From positions 1,067,122 through 1,131,121 of the forward strand of contig MU004233.1 in NCBI GenBank assembly GCA_010405405.1: a stretch of 64,000 nt of DNA. Direction: 5' to 3'. Origin of the DNA: Microthyrium microscopicum (lineage: Eukaryota > Ascomycota > Dothideomycetes > Microthyriales > Microthyriaceae). The position numbers and the translations under genes were made by a program. Positions 32,325 through 47,066 of this stretch are shown one piece after another; position 1 is the stretch's first letter, and the number at the start of each line of letters is the position of its first letter. The notes below the pieces were generated by a model, which saw only the letters and a list, made by a program, of their open reading frames with translations, did no database searches and was not told the origin of the DNA.

Positions 32325-33017
32325 ATGCAATTCACCAAGGCAATCCTGATTGCTATCCTCTCCTTCAATGGAGCTTTAGCGGCTGAAGCCACAGCTAGCA
32401 ATAGTGTTGCAGCGCCCGTTGATGGCCCACGAGGAAACGATTTCAGAGGTGGACGTGATGAACACCGCAACGGACGCGATGAGTTCCGTGGAGGACGAGA
32501 CAATTTCAGAGGAGATCGCGGTAAGCTCAACCCTTTCGCCGATGTTTTAGTTTGATCGCTAACACGTGCTTTCACAGATCACCATGACCGCGATAACTTC
32601 AGAGGCGATCGTGGTTTGTGAACCTTTCAGAACTCGGACTTACATAGAAACTAACAGTCGACTAGACCACCGCGACAACCGCGAACACCGCGACTCGCGT
32701 GATCACAGAGGATATGTCAAGCGCGCTGTTGAAGCCGACGGCCCTCGAGGAAACCAAGGACCTCACTTAGGACCTGGTCCAGTTGTCGTACCCGGTGGAC
32801 CTCTAGATCATAACCGTGGTGGAAGAGATGGCGGAAGAGACAACAGAGACCATGGCCGCGATGGCCGAGATGGTGGAAGAGACAACAGAGACCACCGTGA
32901 TGAGCACAGAGATGAGCATAGAGGCGATCGCGGCCGTGATGGGCGTGATGGACGTCGGTAAGTCTATCCAGAAAATCATACCTTTCCATTTTCGCTAACT
33001 TAAATAGTGGAAACTAG
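32325..33017 (+). CDS. Secreted Arg/Asp/Gly-rich repetitive protein with Kex2-type site
   Basis: Four exons (32325-32520, 32578-32613, 32666-32957, 33008-33017) give 177 residues; each junction is GT-AG and in phase, the last exon being only three codons plus stop. The N-terminus is a clear signal peptide (MQFTKAILIAILSFNGALAA). After it come two similar blocks, each starting near DGPRGN and followed by repeats of RGGRD, RDNFRGDR, GRDGGRDNRDH and RDEHRDEH. A lysine-arginine pair (YVKRAVEADGPRGN) between the blocks is a Kex2-type cleavage site. The mature parts would be highly charged, disordered, cysteine-free polyampholytes. No family recognised; it could be a cell-wall or effector-like protein. 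AATAAA at 33090-33095 is a likely polyadenylation signal. It lies 830 bp from the transposon stack. Confidence 0.8.
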
Positions 33018-33844
33018 ATCGACACTCTCCGTCGAGCTTGATAAATTTTCTTCTTTCTAACTCTGTATCTCTCTGTACATATATTTTACCAATAAAATCA
33101 GTCCTTGATTATTCTACTTTGTATGAATTCGAGATTATCGTGATTGTCCTGGTACGATAAATGTTTTGTACACTCTCGGATGAACATAATATCAGTCTCT
33201 GACGATTGATGAAGCTTATAGAATGCTACGAACGATAGGTAATAGTTGGAGGTGAACAATGCTTGACAATTAGAGATGAGTCTCAATTGTGCGTCATGCG
33301 TTCTTCATTTTTATCAACTAGTACAACTAGTTTTATTTTTAAGTTAAGCACTCGCCCTTCACCTTCGAGTATTCGGTATGGCTTGACTTTCTTATTGTCT
33401 ACTCTAAGCTACTCTCGTTGCAGAAAAAAAGTTTCTTTCTAAGTTGTCGGTCAGATGTGCTGCGCCACTGTCAGGGGCATTCAGCCTCGTCTCAAACAAT
33501 TAGGAAGTGGCGCTATAAAGCCGACTCCTCGAGGAGTTAAAGGGACTTGTAAAATCTGTCCGACCCAGAGTGTCGTTCTAGAGAACTGAGATCTCTCAAA
33601 TCCCTGACAAAGACAGTTCATTAAGTTGCGATGAGTCTGGTGTTGCTGGTTGTTCAGGAGGCCCAACGATGGAGTTGAGAGCATTTGGAAACTCTAGGAA
33701 CAAGAGGAGAGTAATAAGGTGAGCGACAAAATCAAAGGCCTTATGATTAAACACTTATAAAGGAGCATCCTATCCCACATTCTAACAAAGATTATAGACT
33801 TTCATATTCCATGCTTAATATTCGTGTGAGCAAGATGTGGCATA
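33018..33844. other. Intergenic to transposon boundary
   Basis: Non-coding by inspection. The last two bases (TA, 33843-33844) are the target duplication of the pogo-like element. Confidence 0.5.
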
Positions 33845-33926
33845 CCCATCGGTTAAGAACACGCTCACCCTAGGTAATTAGAGACAGCTCAGCACTAAGG
33901 ACAGCTTAACGCTAAATTACTACTAG
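33845..33926 (+). repeat. Left terminal inverted repeat of the pogo-like element
   Basis: Matches the reverse complement of 52490-52571. It contains two subterminal copies of a motif like GGACAGCTYARCGCTAA. It is AT-shifted compared with the right copy. Confidence 0.85.
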
Positions 33927-36161
33927 TAATATAATTATCTTATTACTATTCTATTAGATTTTATTATTAGCACCTAAAATTAATATAAGATATAATTTAA
34001 GATAAGCTTTAAATTTTATATTAATTTTAGCATTATAACTCTTTAAATAACTATTAAATAATATCTTAAAGTTAGTAACTTTAGGACTTAATTAGCTAAA
34101 AATATATAGAATTCTGACTATTTTTTATAGCTACTTAGTAACTATATATAGTATACTTTTTAAATTTTAACTAAAGTATATTTAGACCTAAAAGACTCTA
34201 TATCTTAGTTTTTAAATAATATTATTAACCTTTAAATTAGTAGTTATAATAAGTTAAATTCCCTAAGCTTAGGCCTTGTTAGTAGCTTCTTATTAGCTTT
34301 ACTACTTCGTAATAATTTTACTACTTTAACTATTTACTACTACTATAACTAAAAATTCTATTTCTATTATTATGCCTCTAAAATTAATTCTAAAGAAGCA
34401 GAAATATAAGCAGTACGCTACTAAAGAATATTTATTTAAAGATATTATTAAATTTTAGTATAAATATCCTAAGACAATATAGACTTAACTTATAAAGAAA
34501 TTTACCCCTTTATAGCTTAATTAAATATAGCGCTACTATTTTAAGATATTAAAATTACGTTTATAGCGTACTAAAACTAACTAAAAGCTTTCTAAAAAAG
34601 AAGAAAACGCGCTTATTTAATACTTTAATTTAATAGCTAAAATTTATATTCCTATTTACCTTAAGTTAATCTAAAAGGCTACTAATAAGTTATTATAATA
34701 AGATATTAAAGATTTAGATATAATTTTTTTTAAAAAACGACCTTAGATTAGATCTAAATAAGCTTATTGTTAGCTAAAGCGTAATAAATTTACTCTATAA
34801 TTTTAACCTACTATTAAAGCTATAAGGAAGTAAGCTATAAATAAGAATAATATTAAGCACTTTTATTAGAATTATAAAGATACTACTACTAAATATAATA
34901 TCTTAATTAAAGACTAATAGAATATAGATAAAATAGGTATATAGATTAACGTTAGAAGAGGTAAAGTAGTAGTTATGCCTAATAATTACGAGTTCTTTAG
35001 CTACTATTTTAACTATATTAAATCTCTTAGAGAGAGAGAATAAATAATATCTATAGAGGCGTATTTAGCTATAGGAAGAACTATAGATTCTTTACTAATT
35101 ATAAAGAGCAAAGTTATATAGCAAAAATAGTTTAATAGCCTTAAATTAGATAATATTACAATTAGTAAGTTATTAGACTTAAAAACGAGTATATTTACTA
35201 ACTAAATACCCTATAGTAGTCTTAGGATCTAGTTACGCTAATAATTACCTTAGATTTATCTAGATATAGTATTTTTAACGTCTTTTAAAGCAATATTAGC
35301 TAAAGAATTACCTACGCTAGAAGGCTTACTAGTAGCTCTTAATAATTAATAAATATAAAAGCTATTTTACCTTATAATTTATACTATACTACGAGCTAAA
35401 TAAGATTAAATTACTACTACTACTACTATATTTAACGCACTTCCTTTAACTATTAAATATTAGTATCTTTTAACCTTAGAAATATTAGTATTTAGAAGAA
35501 ATTAACGCCTATATTTATTAAGGAATTATTAATTTTAATTAATAATATCTTCTTAAAGCTATTAAGTATATTTAATCTAAAGCCTTTACTAAAAATAATA
35601 TTTAATTAGCCTAGAGACATATTAGTATAGTACTATTTAATCCTAAGTTAGTTCTTTATTAAATACCTATAGTAGATTCTTTAAAAGGGCTTCTACTATA
35701 CCTAAATTAGAATCCTACTATTAAATAATTTAGGAAGCATACTATAATACCTAAAGAAGTATTACCTAAGATCTAAAGCTCTCTATAATATCTAAAGCGT
35801 TTTAAATAATAAGTACATAAAATTAAGCGCTAGTAACAATCTTTAGTATTTTTAGTACTTTCTAAGATTCGTTAGTAAAGATAAAATAACCTAAAAACGT
35901 TTTTAAAGTGTATTTTAGTAAAGAATAACCTATAGATAATACTAATTAATTACTACTTTAATTCTTATCTTATAAGACTCTATAATAAGATAATAGGAAG
36001 TAAATCTTATAAATAGGTTTAAAAGGAAGAATTTATCTATTTTAGTAATATTAAAGGACGTAATATTACTAGTTTAGTAAATATACTTTTATACTAGCGT
36101 ACTATTAGGCTATACTTTAGTAATAAGTAGCTTTTTTACTAATTATACTTCTTTAATTATA

Positions 36162-36389
36162 TGTAAGGATCTAATAGGTATATAATTAAGTAAAGAGTAG
36201 ATAATATTTAATAATCTAGTATATAAAGAGAAAGAGAGAAGTAGAGTAGAATCTATACTAAGGAAAGAAGAGAGTAATACTTAGTAAATCCTTAGAGACG
36301 CTAGCCCTAATTAGGACTAGCGCTACTAAATCTTTATAAAGATCTAGCTTAATACTAAAGCTATTATACTTTAGTAAAGAATCCTTATA
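36162..36389 (-). repeat. Outer gypsy element: left LTR (3' LTR)
   Basis: 228 bp, direct repeat of 51366-51593, next to the polypurine-type stretch at about 36391-36405 (pyrimidine-rich on the plus strand). Confidence 0.85.
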
Positions 36390-36446
36390 TTACTCCTCTC
36401 TCTAAAACTAGTACTTTAAGCTACGTTCTAACCTATATTGTCTTAT

Positions 36447-36495
36447 TCTAGGCTAGGCTAGGCTAGTCTAGTCTAGTCTAGTCTAATCTAATCTA
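36447..36495. repeat. Pentanucleotide array in the outer gypsy element
   Basis: About ten CTAGG/CTAGT/CTAAT units lie just inside the 3' LTR. Read on the element's strand it is a GACTA-type array. Confidence 0.8.
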
Positions 36496-39400
36496 CTTTA
36501 TATCTAATAAAGTATTATCTATACCTTTTTATTATTCTATTATTTTCTAGCTTACTAAGGTAATTATCTAGATATTAATAAATCTAGATATTTTTAGAAT
36601 ACTCTAGTTTATAGCGCTAATAAGGTGCTAATAGTAGTATACTATAAATAAATAAATACTTTTATTCCTTTAACTAGTTATCTAGTAAACTATTGCTATT
36701 ATAGTTAGTAGAGTTAAATATATTAGATCTAATAATAGATAGTAACTACTTAGGGTTAGGGCTAGGCTTTATAGGATTATATTTATAGAAGTTATAAATT
36801 AGGTTTACTATATTCTTAAGGTCTTCCTATAGCTATTATAAAGGCGTATTATAACTTATTTATTTTATAAAGTATTCTAACTTCTTATAGGTACCTTTTT
36901 TATAGTAGCTATTAAGGATCTTATTAACTTACTATTCTTCTTCTTTTAGTACTTTACTTACTACTACTAGTAGAGGATTATACTAATATAGAAGCTCTAT
37001 ATTATTTATAATAGTATATAATAGCTAAATATAAAATATAAGGTATATCTTTATATACTTTAGTAGATTAAGTTTAAATATAATAGTATTAAGCTTTTTT
37101 AGAATATAGAAAGGCTTTATACTTTTACTATTAAGGGTTTTAGATATATATATTATATAGTAGTTTTAAATATCTAGATATACCTAGTCTTTAGGTTAAA
37201 GATCTAATACTATATATTAGTACTTATTAGCTTATTTAGCTTATTATACTTATACCTATATTAGCTATTCTATAAGATAATTATATATATCTTTATAGTT
37301 TTCCTATATTTTATTAGTATCTTTTTATTCTTATTAAGCTAAAAAGAAGAAGTATTAATATAGTACTAGTACTTAGCAAGCTAATTTAAGTCTAGATTTA
37401 AGAAGGAAGCTATATTAGATCTTAAAGAGAGTAAAGCCTATTATTATACTAATAGTAGAGTTAATAGTAAATTCTATAAATAATAGTAACTAAACCTAAT
37501 TATCCTAATCCTAGTTAATAAAAGTACAAAGATATTACTTAAGTACTAATATTAAGATCTTTATAATCTTATTAGTTTATAGGTACTATATAGTACTTAG
37601 CTATAGTACTATATTTACTTAATTATATAATTATTTCTAAAACGCTAAAGTAAACTATAACTCTTTATCTAATAGAATTATACTTAGTTATTTTATTAAC
37701 TTCTAAACTTAATTAATAAATATAAGAACTATTATCTTAATAGAAAAATTAGGTAGAGAAATAAAGTATTATTAGTAAGTATATTAATCTATAATAACTA
37801 TAATATAATAAAAAGTAATATCTAAATAAGTATATTAAGGTAGAGAAATAGTAAAGTTAATTAAGATATTTAACTATGCTTATTTTAATAGAGGAAAGGA
37901 CTAAAGAAGTCCTTACTTTTTTTAGCAAATTAGTTTAGTAAAGATATATTTATATCTTAAGACGTACTTCTTTATATCTTATAATATATATAGCTACTAG
38001 TAATCTTACTAAAGTTAGTAATAAGTAGTTACTAAGTCTTTATAGTTTATAACTTTATATTAATAGGTATATATTATAGCGTAATAATAAAGTTTACCTT
38101 TAAGTATTAGAATATATTAGTAATAAAGGACTAGGCCCTCTACTAAGATTATATAGTTACTAAGCTTAATATCTTATTATTCTAAGATACTAAAGAGGAG
38201 ATATAATAATTCTTCTTACTTAGTATAGCAAATAGTATTTAGTAATATATTATTTTTACTTACTTCTATTATTTTTATTAGAAACTAATTAATATTAAAA
38301 TCTAGGGATTTATTAAGCTTTAAAAAGTTGCTCTTAGGCACGTTCTTAGGCTAGTCCTTATTACTAAGGTTTACTATTATAGAGTTTTTTAATAACTCTC
38401 CTACTCTAGTAAGAAAATCTAACTTATTTATAATAATAGTAGTAATTTATATAAGAAATAATATAATAGGTTTAACTAGTAGGTATACTATCTTAATTAT
38501 ATATATAGTATTAAACTAGTAAAGAAAAAGTAGAGAATATACTTAGTATTAAATATATAGATTATTATTACTTTAAGGAAGATCTTAAGAATACTAAGTT
38601 AGTATATCTACTTTTCTATTAGCTAGTCTAGGATAATATATAATCTTAAAGTAGAACTATAATAAAAACTTTACCTAGCGTATTTAATAGTATAAAAGCT
38701 TCTTAGTAGTTATAAATATTTATAGATTTTAATAATTAGAGAATACCTTAATAAGATTATTAGTAGAGAATAACTTTAGTTTCTATTTCTTAAAAGTATA
38801 TATAATTATAAGAAGCTCTTTATTATAAATATTATAATTATACTTAGTTAAAGATATCTTCTTTAATAGGAACGCTATAGAATATAGATCTTTATTATTA
38901 TCCTTTTAAGATAATACCCTTACGTATATTTAGTCTAATATATTAGTTTTAAGCTAAGTCTCCTTAGTATAGTTAAAGTATTTTAAAATAGGCGCTATTA
39001 TAAACGTATTTTTTAGTTTATTAAACGCCTAGTTCTTAGAACCTCTAACATCCTATAGAAAAATAGTTACTACGTCTTTCTTTATTAAAGTTATAAAAGG
39101 TATAGTAATTTCTAAGTATCCTTATATAAAATAATAATAAAAGTTAGTAAAATTAAGGAAGGCCTAAATATCTTTTATATATAATAGTTATTCCTACTCT
39201 AGTACTAATTCTATCTTCGCTAAGTTTATTTTAATATCTTCTATAGTAATAATTAGCCCTAGATATTTTACTTCTATAGTAGTAAACTCTAATTTATAGA
39301 TATTAAGATATAAACTAGCTTTCTTTAGCTTATTAAGTACTAAATATATATAAGTTATATATTCTTTATATATCTTACTAAAAATAAGAATATTGTCTAT

Positions 39401-39640
39401 ATAGACTATAGTAAAGTTATTAAGATATTTTATTAGGATATAGTTAATATATACTTAAAAAGTACCTAGAGTACTTATTAATCTAAAGGGTATAATAATA
39501 AACTTATAGAGACTATATTATATAAAGAAAGCTATTTTATACTTATCTCTAAGTTTAATTTATATTTACTTATAGACTATAATAACATTAAATTTACTAT
39601 AGTATTATACTTAATATAGCTTTATTAAAGTATTAAGAAG

Positions 39641-39866
39641 TATAATAATTCCTCTTTATAGGCTTTATAGTAGTATTGTAAGAGAGATCTTGTTGTAAGA
39701 TTATGTACTAGACTTAAGAAGGTTAGCACGCCTAAGGATTTGCTAAGTAGACTTACTTTCCTTATAGATCTATAGCTCTTCTAGATCTTTTTCTCTCTTT
39801 TTCCTATTTATAGATTTTAGAATATAATCTAATTATTTACTTACTTAAGTTCTATAGCTTGTTATA
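39641..39866 (+). repeat. Inner gypsy element: 5' LTR
   Basis: 226 bp, direct repeat of 47067-47292. More AT-shifted than its partner. Confidence 0.85.
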
Positions 39867-42800
39867 TAATTTATAAATCTTTTAAATATCTATATACTTA
39901 TACTATGCACCCTAGAATTTACTTCTAAAGAAGTACCTATATAGATTAATATTCTACGTATATAGTCTTAGACCCTATTAAAGATTCTTTATAGATTTAC
40001 TAAATCTATTAGCTTTACTAACCTTTTATCTAATTAGAGCATTAGGATTCTCTAATACTCTTTAATCTACTAATAATCTAAGTATTAATTGCTCTTTATC
40101 CTTAGTTTTATAGAATACTAAAGTTTATCTTTTATACTACTACTAAATATCTATAATTATACTTAATATACTTACTATTAAAATACGTTAAATAAATAAG
40201 CGTTCTCTCTTAGTATCCTTCTTTATTATTTATAACTATAGCTAATAAGGCTTCTACCTAATAGACCTAAGTTAATAGCTATATAGCTTACTTACTATCC
40301 CTAGTTACTTATACTTAGCCTTATAATTAGCGTTAATTCTTATCTCTTATACATTCATATTACCTATCTTTATTATATTACTTTTCTACTATATATACTA
40401 AATATTAAAGTAGACTTAATACTTAGGATATAGTATAACTAGATACTACCTAGAAAGTAGTAAATTTAGTAGAGAACGTCTTAGGACTATTAAAATTACT
40501 AGAACTAGACTTAAGAGCGTTATTAGAAGATAAAGATAAGTTAGAAGATAATTATTTATTAAAATAAGGCTATAAAAATAAAGAGACTAAAGCATTAAAA
40601 GACGCCTCTTAAAATACTAGTTAAATAACTTTACTAAACTAAATAAATATAAGAAATAATTAACTACTAGCTCCTTTTTAACTTAATAATAATATTAGAC
40701 TTTCTCTTAGAATATATAAATAGCTAATAAAACTACGCTAATAAGCTAAAGGCTCTAGAGTACTACTTATATTAATATTTTACTACTCTATAGTAGTAAA
40801 CTTTAATTAATTAGTTACTCTAATTATTAATAAGAACCCTCTAATCTTTTAAGCTACTTAAGTATAAAAGATACTTAGTAAAGAAGATAATAAGCTAAAG
40901 GATATAGAAATATACTTCTATTGTAAAGAAAAATAATTAGACTTCTATTACTACTTTTACTACTTAATTAAATTAAGTATAGACTTAGAACGTCTATTAA
41001 AAGAAAAGTTAACGCTAGATAACTTAGTTATATAGCTTTATGCCTTTTTATTAGCCTTCTAAATCATAGCTTATTTCTTTAAAATTAAGTAGAATATAAA
41101 TACTTATAATATAGACTTAATCTATACTTTCTAAGAAGAAGCTTTAGAAGCTTAAGGAGAAATATAAGACTTAGCTAAAACTAATAATAAATACGCAAAG
41201 TAGATTACTTACCTTAAAGCGTAAATCTAAGATAATGCTATTATTCTTAAGAAAGTAGTAACTACTTATTAAAAAGCATAAGAACTATAATATAATAATA
41301 ATCTACTTAAGAAAGTACTTACTACTTATATTAATAAGATTAGTAAATACTATAAAGCTCTATAGAAGAAGGTAAATAAAGCTACTATTCTTTAAGCCTA
41401 AGTTAATATCCTTTAAAAGAAACTTTTAGCTACTAAAGTAACTAATCCCTATCTTAATTATAATAAGTTAGTAAATAATAATTTATTTTACTAGACTTTT
41501 TTAGCTTAAGATATAGACTAACCTAACTTAAATATATCTTTAAGGGTACTAAACTTATATTAAATTACTTCCTTCTCTAACCTTAACTTAGTTAGTAATA
41601 CTTCTCTCTTTAAGATATAGGGTAATAAGCCTTTACTCTTCTTAAGAAAGAATAAGTAGAAATACTATACTTAGAAAGGTAAAGTATTAGATTACTTTAA
41701 TAATAATATATAAGTCTATTTTATAAAAGCTTCTAAGATTTAAGTTATTTAAGAAGTAATAAAAGATTAAGCGTTTAGTACTATTAATAAGTAGAGTAAC
41801 TATAAGTTAACTAACTTATATTTATTTATAGTAGAGATATAGTCTAATCTAGACTATAAATATAGTATTAAAGATAGCTATATTATTGTTAAGACTTAGC
41901 TTAAAAGTTAAGAAGCTATAATAAAGCCTACTAAGAAGCTTAAATAATTCCTAGCTTACTTCTTAGAAAACTTATAAAAAGCTAAGCTTAGTAATTAAGA
42001 TAAGATTATTAAAATGCGTTCTCTTCTACTCCTAAAGTTTATAAAGAGAATACTCTTTATAGAATTAAAAATATTTATAGACTTCCTTAAGAGCTTATAT
42101 ACTATAGCTTATTATATTAAATACGTTCTCTTTACTAATTTATAAAGCTATAATAATAATAATCGTCTAGTAGCTAAGAGTAGTAAATAGAAACTAAAGT
42201 TTAACTACTTTTTAGATATTTATAATACCTTAAAGGCTAATAACTATTATATAAAGTATAGAGAGAAAGGCTATAGCTATTAATATAACTTAGTACTATA
42301 TAAAGATAGAGATACTCTTTTAGATACTAAAATATAACTAAAGGTTACTATTATTATTATAGAGTTTGTTACTATCTATAATTAAATTATTACTTAATCT
42401 TCTTAGTCCCTAACTATAAAGGATAATTATAATAAGTATAATTATAGTAATAATATAGAAAACTAAAAGCTCCTTTATAAAGATATATAAAGGAGCTAAA
42501 TAAGTAAGAAGCGTATAATTAATAACGAAAGAAAGAAGAACTTAATCCTAAGCTAGTTCTCTCTAAAGAATAAATCTAATATAAGGTTAATAAGACTATC
42601 TAGTGCCTAGAAGGTAATCTTTAATAAGCATTATTTCTAAAGCCTATTATATTTAATAATACTAAACTAGCTATTATTAAGATATCTCTTATCTTTATAG
42701 TATATAATTTTTATCTCTAAGAAGTAGCTACTATACTTATAATAAGTAACTAATAGACTACTTCTAGTATTAAATTCTCTCTAAGATAAGGCTACTACTT

Positions 42801-45800
42801 AAAAATTAATATCCTTATAGATACTAGTAGTAGAGTAATAGAAATTATTTACCTTAACTTTATTAAATAATACGAGATCTTTACTATTAATCTCTTTGCT
42901 TCTTAAATTATATAATTAGCTAATAATAAGGCTATTACGAAAGTTAATAAAGCTACTATAGTTAATATTTATTTAGGAAGGTATATTAAATAAATCTGCT
43001 ACTTTATTATAAACGTTACTAGCTATAACCTTATCCTTAGTAACCCTTAAATTAACTTCTATAAGGTTATTCTTAAAGGAGGTAAGAAGTAAATCTACTT
43101 TAATTTAGACTATTACTTTATATACTACTTATTAGTAGGCTACCTAATCTTAGTAGATTATAAGGGCTACTTAGTTAATCTAATAGACTCTTACTTTAAA
43201 AATATTACTATAATTAGCGCTATTACTTTTATTAAGTTATTAGAATAAGGCTAATAATTTAGCAAAATCTAGCTTAATAACTTTAAAGATAGAAAGAAAA
43301 AGAAACTTCTAAATCTAGATCTTATATTAAAAGAAGACGTTACTATTAACTTAGGCAAAATCTTATTTAAGAATTTTAAAAAGTAGTAAGAGAAGTATAA
43401 TAAGTCTTCTTTCTTATAAGAAGAGATTCTTAAATACTTACTAAAGAAATATTACTATTATATAGACGTCTTTAACTTAAAATTAGATAATAAACTTATA
43501 CTATATTATAGCAAATAGGATTACTTTATTAATATTATCTCTAATACTATAATCCCTAAATACTACTATAATAGCCTAAGTTACTAGGAATTCCTTATTA
43601 TTAAATAATATATTAATTAGATACTTAGTTAAGATTAAGTTTAAGTTAGTAAGTTATATTACGTTATATTAATACTATATATATATAAGCTAGGAGAAGG
43701 AATTTAAGTTTATATTAATTATTATAAACTTAATAAGATTATATAAAAGAATTATAATATTCCTCTATAGCTACTAGAAATACTTACTTATATCTATTAT
43801 GTAAAATACTTCTTTAAATTTAACGTTATTATTATCTTTATATATATCTATATTAAACCTAGTAATAAATATAAAATTATATTCTTAACTTATTATAAAT
43901 TATATAAATTTAAAGTTATACTCTTTAGCTTTACTAAAGCTCTAGGGACCTTTTAAGCTTATCTTAACTATATTTTAATTAATTACCTAGATAACTTTAT
44001 TATAAGCTATATAGATAATCTATTAGTCTTTAGTAATATTAAAGCTAGCTATACTACTTATATTTACTTAGTCCTAAATGTAATAGATAAAGTAGGATTA
44101 TACTTAAATATTTAGAAGTATAAATTTAATACTTAATAAGTTAAATACCTTAGCCTAATTATTACTACTAAAGGTATTAAGATAAACTTAGAAAAGATTT
44201 AAAGCGTAGTTAACTAATAACGTTCTTCTTTTATAAAGAACGTTTAAGCTTTCCTTAGCTTTACTAACTTCTATTACTAATTTATTCTTAAATATTTAAA
44301 GACTATAGTATTATTAATAATACTTATAAAGAAGGATGCTATAATAATCTTTCCTTAGGACTTTAATAGGCTAGAGGAATATATATTTAAGAAGCTAAAG
44401 TAAGACTTTATATCTACTAAGATATTACGTTACTTTAATTATATAAAAGAAATATAACTAGAGATAGACGCCTTAAATTAGATTTATACTATAGTTCTTT
44501 CTTAAAAAGGTAATAATAGGAAGCTTTACTTAGTTATATATTTCTTAAAGAAGATAACCCTAGTAGAGTATAATTATAATATTTATAATAAAGAGCTTTT
44601 AGCTATTATCTACGTATTTAAAGAATAGGAACTAGAGCTATTTAGCTCTATTAACTTTATTTAAGTATTTTTTAATTACTATAATCTTTAGACGTTTATA
44701 ATAATAAAACGTCTTTCTTAATAATAAGCTAGATAGGCTAAGTTCCTCTCCTAATTTTACTTTAAGATAAAGTACTATCTAGGTATAGCTAATAAAAAGG
44801 TAGATACCTTTACTTATTAGTTATAAGATATTTTATAAAGTAATAATAACCCTTATATCTCTTAATAGGTTTAACCTTTACTATTCCTATACTAATTTAA
44901 TATAAAATACGTAGTAAAGCTAGCTATATTACTTATTAAACTTGCTTACTTCTTAATACTATACTTAGCTATTATTACTTAAGATAAGTTAGATATTTCT
45001 AATCTTATAGGTAAGCTACTTAATCCTATAGGAGAGTCTCTTAGTAATAATAAGACGCCTAAAGGTAAGCTACTTAATCTCTTAAGAGATAACTTATCCC
45101 TAGATTTTAATAGCGACTAGTTCTTATAGAATATTATAAATATAGCAAAGTATAACAAAATAATAATTACTATTCGCTATACTAAAACTAACTACTAGCT
45201 TTTCTTACCTTTTAGTACTTTAGAATAAGAGTAAATTAAGCTTAGAGACTATATAGTAGCTACTAATAAGATAATTCTTTATTATAACTAGATCTTTATT
45301 CCTTAAGGTAAGCTTTAGTATTATACTATATAAAGTACGTATAGTTATAAAGCTATAAACTATAGTGAAGTAGTAATAACTTACTACTACTTATAAGAAG
45401 ATTACTAGTAGCCTAAAATATTATAAGATATTAAGAGCTTTATTAAAGGCTATAAATATATATTTACTAAACCTATCTATTAAAAAAAGTAAGGCTTCTT
45501 ATATTAATTTTCTCTCCTTAAGCGCGTATAGTCTAATATTTTTATTAACTTTACTATTTTACTACCTTACTATTTATACTAAAGTATAATCTACTAGTAC
45601 GTTATAGTAGTTATTAATTACTATATATAGACTTAATGTTTTATCTTGCTACTAAACTTATTTATAGACTTAATAGTACTAGCCTTTATTAACTATATAT
45701 AGAAACTTATTAGTTAGCTATTAATAATTCTTTTAGACTATAGTAGCTAATTTACCTTTATATTCTAGAAGTACTTATATAAATATATAGGTATAATACT

Positions 45801-46945
45801 TTATCTTAGTATAATATTTTATCCTAAGACTAATAATATAATAGAAATCTTAGTTATAGTACTTAAGTAATTCTTATACGCGTTTATTAACTAAGATTAA
45901 AATAACTAGGTAGCTCTTCTACTCTTTACTAAATTTATAGTTAATTTTATTATAAATGCTACTATAGGAGTTATACCCTTTAAAGCTTAAAATAGATTTA
46001 ATCCTTAATTAGGCCTTAAGTCCTTATATTGCTTCCTAAAACCTATAAACGCTTCTATAGTTACTAATAAGGAAGCTATTAATATAGATATAATATAGAA
46101 GGGTTGTACTAAGATATATAATTATTTAATAGAGTAATTAATCTAGGTATAAGCTTAATAAGTAGAATATACTAACTACTATTACTATATAGCTCTAGAC
46201 TTGTTACTAGGTAACTAAGTTTGCTTAAATATATAGAACTACCCTACTTTACATTCTTTAAAGACTTTAGATAATAAGAATATAGGTCCCTTCTATATAA
46301 TTAAGAAGATTAATACTATTACTTATAAACTTAATCTCTACTTTTCTATAAAGATATATAATATTTTCTACGCCTAGGTTCTCTACTATATTATAGATAA
46401 CACTAAGCTACTTAAGTATACTAATCTATTACTAGTAGTTATTAGAGAAACTATAGATAATAATAAATAGTCTATTAATACTATTATTAATAGCTACTTT
46501 ACTAGTTAATATAAAAAGCTATAATATAAGATTAAGTATACTAGTTATAATAAAGCTAAATAGTATAATTAAATAGCTACTAAGAACGTACTAAAGCTTA
46601 TTACTAAGTTTTATACTTAATACCTTAGTAAGCTAAGCTTATATCTTACTTAGATACTACTAATATTAGAGCCTACTAGTAATAATATTAATTATAAATT
46701 TAATAGCGTTCTTACTAATTAGGAAGAGTAAATAATTATACTACTAATTTCTTTATATTAATAGAACTATTAACTACTAGACTACTAGGACTTAAGAACT
46801 AAAGTATTCTAAGAATATCTTAGGGTTTATTAATACTTCTTAATAGTTACCTTAGTAGGCTAGAGGTTAAGATACTCTAAATAACTAGTAAGGTTAGTAC
46901 TATACTATAAAAAGATTAAAATATTATTTATTACTAAAAGTTTAT

Positions 46946-46987
46946 TAGACTAGACTAAACTAGACTAGACTAGACTAGACTAGACTA
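46946..46987. repeat. Pentanucleotide array in the inner gypsy element
   Basis: About eight GACTA units about 80 bp before the 3' LTR, the same unit and relative place as in the outer element. Confidence 0.8.
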
Positions 46988-47066
46988 AATTAAAATAGAA
47001 TAGATTAAGAAAGTAGATATAATTAGTAGTCTATAGCCTAAAGAGCTATACTAAAGAGGGAGGTTA

